Of a stretch of DNA of 34,542 bases, positions 34,029-34,542 are shown one piece after another (the first letter of the stretch is position 1; every line of letters starts with the position of its first letter). The stretch covers positions 1 to 34,542 of the forward strand of contig CACWPR010000017.1 of NCBI GenBank assembly GCA_902762855.1, in the 5' to 3' direction. A model generated the notes under the pieces. It was not told the origin of the DNA, searched no databases, and saw only the letters and a program-made list of their open reading frames with translations. The stretch is from Ruminococcus flavefaciens (GTDB lineage Bacteria; Bacillota; Clostridia; Oscillospirales; Ruminococcaceae). A program made the translations under genes and the position numbers.

Positions 34029-34542
34029 TTATGACTTTTCCCACTCCTCGGAATCATGGAGTGCGTTGTAGCCCTCTTCACCGGTACGTATCTTGATGAC
34101 GTTCTCGATGTCATAAATGAACATCTTGCCGTCACCGTAGTTTCCGGTGTAAAGAGCTGCCTTTGCAGCATTGACTACCTTCTCCACCGGGACAGCGCAG
34201 ACAGCTATCTCTGCCTTGACCTTGGGAAGGAGGTTCATCTCAACGGTAGTACCACGGTAATAGTGGGTCTGACCGCTCTGCATACCGCAGCCGATAACGT
34301 TAGTAACGGTTATGCCCTTAACGTCGATGGCTTCCATAGCCTCGATGAACTGCTGGAGCTTCTGCTGCTTGAAGATAACTACAATGTTTGTCAGCTTGGC
34401 TCTGCCATCAGGGGCAGGTACTGAATAGTTCTCGACCTCAACAGCCTTGTCAACGGGAACAGCAGGTGTGTCGGAAGTTCCGACCTTTTTAACGCTCTTT
34501 GCGTCATCTTTTGTATAACCATACATTCCGACATCTGTAAGA
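34029..34542 (-). CDS. P-II signalling domain, apparently fused to an ammonium transporter; 5' part outside window
   Basis: P-II proteins report nitrogen and energy status and gate Amt channels. The P-II domain spans about residues 44-160 of the frame counted from ATG 34526: KLTNIVVIFKQQKLQQFIEA, the T-loop GQTHYYRGTTVEMNLLPK, and the C-terminal IENVIKIRTGEEGYNAL. The frame is open beyond the window edge and reads LTDVGMYGYTKDDAKSV before the domain, which resembles the end of an Amt transporter, so a C-terminal Amt-P-II fusion is inferred. The T-loop position of the uridylylated Tyr51 of E. coli GlnB is Val, so that modification is not expected. Confidence 0.85.
   Translation of the reverse strand, partial: LTDVGMYGYTKDDAKSVKKVGTSDTPAVPVDKAVEVENYSVPAPDGRAKLTNIVVIFKQQKLQQFIEAMEAIDVKGITVTNVIGCGMQSGQTHYYRGTTVEMNLLPKVKAEIAVCAVPVEKVVNAAKAALYTGNYGDGKMFIYDIENVIKIRTGEEGYNALHDSEEWEKS

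Overview
The window (34,542 bp) looks like chromosomal DNA of an anaerobic Firmicute of the Ruminococcus/Oscillospiraceae type. The evidence is a CbiG/CbiK-style anaerobic cobalamin pathway, a GlnN-type (type III) glutamine synthetase, strong GGAGG ribosome sites, TTGACA/TATAAT promoters spaced 17 bp, and moderate GC. The genus is inferred from gene content. I see no insertion sequence, phage gene, tRNA, rRNA or CRISPR array.

Region 1 (1-12954, + strand) is a run of 15 cobalamin genes, each overlapping the next by 1-8 nt: cobM(partial)-cbiG-cbiH-cbiJ-cbiET-cbiA-cobT-cobU-cobS-cobU-like-cobC-cbiB-cobD-cbiP-cbiC. It covers corrin ring methylation and contraction, amidation, aminopropanol attachment and lower-ligand assembly. 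cbiL and cbiD are not here and presumably lie upstream. Region 2 (12955-18621, +) has its own promoter, a cobalamin riboswitch and an intrinsic terminator. These precede a surface/uptake operon: a lipoprotein form of the cobaltochelatase CbiK, a lipoprotein with two related beta-rich repeats, and BtuF, BtuC and BtuD. The BtuD carries an unusual C-terminal domain. This operon is the best candidate for an undescribed system, because a chelatase predicted to sit outside the membrane cannot feed the cytosolic pathway directly.

Region 3 (18622-23159) has a GNAT acetyltransferase and a convergent, probably 3'-damaged membrane-protein gene; the two promoters share a similar palindrome. It is followed by clpS-clpA-aat, a complete N-degron (N-end rule) module. 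Region 4 (23160-24755) is a promoter, a 30-codon leader ORF, an intrinsic terminator, the RNA ligase gene rtcB and a small basic protein. Region 5 (24752-27150, - strand) is a four-gene operon: carbonic anhydrase, low-molecular-weight tyrosine phosphatase, a PgeF/YfiH-like protein lacking one metal ligand, and a GNAT protein. Region 6 (27219-27463) is a tandem 116-bp repeat rich in hairpins. Region 7 (27540-30162) has an unassigned protein and a UPF0178 protein on +, then a lipoprotein and a leucine-rich-repeat protein on -, the latter with a palindromic element in its leader. Region 8 (30199-34542, -) is nitrogen and glutamine metabolism: an ammonium transporter tail apparently fused to a P-II domain (cut by the window edge), pyrG and glnN.
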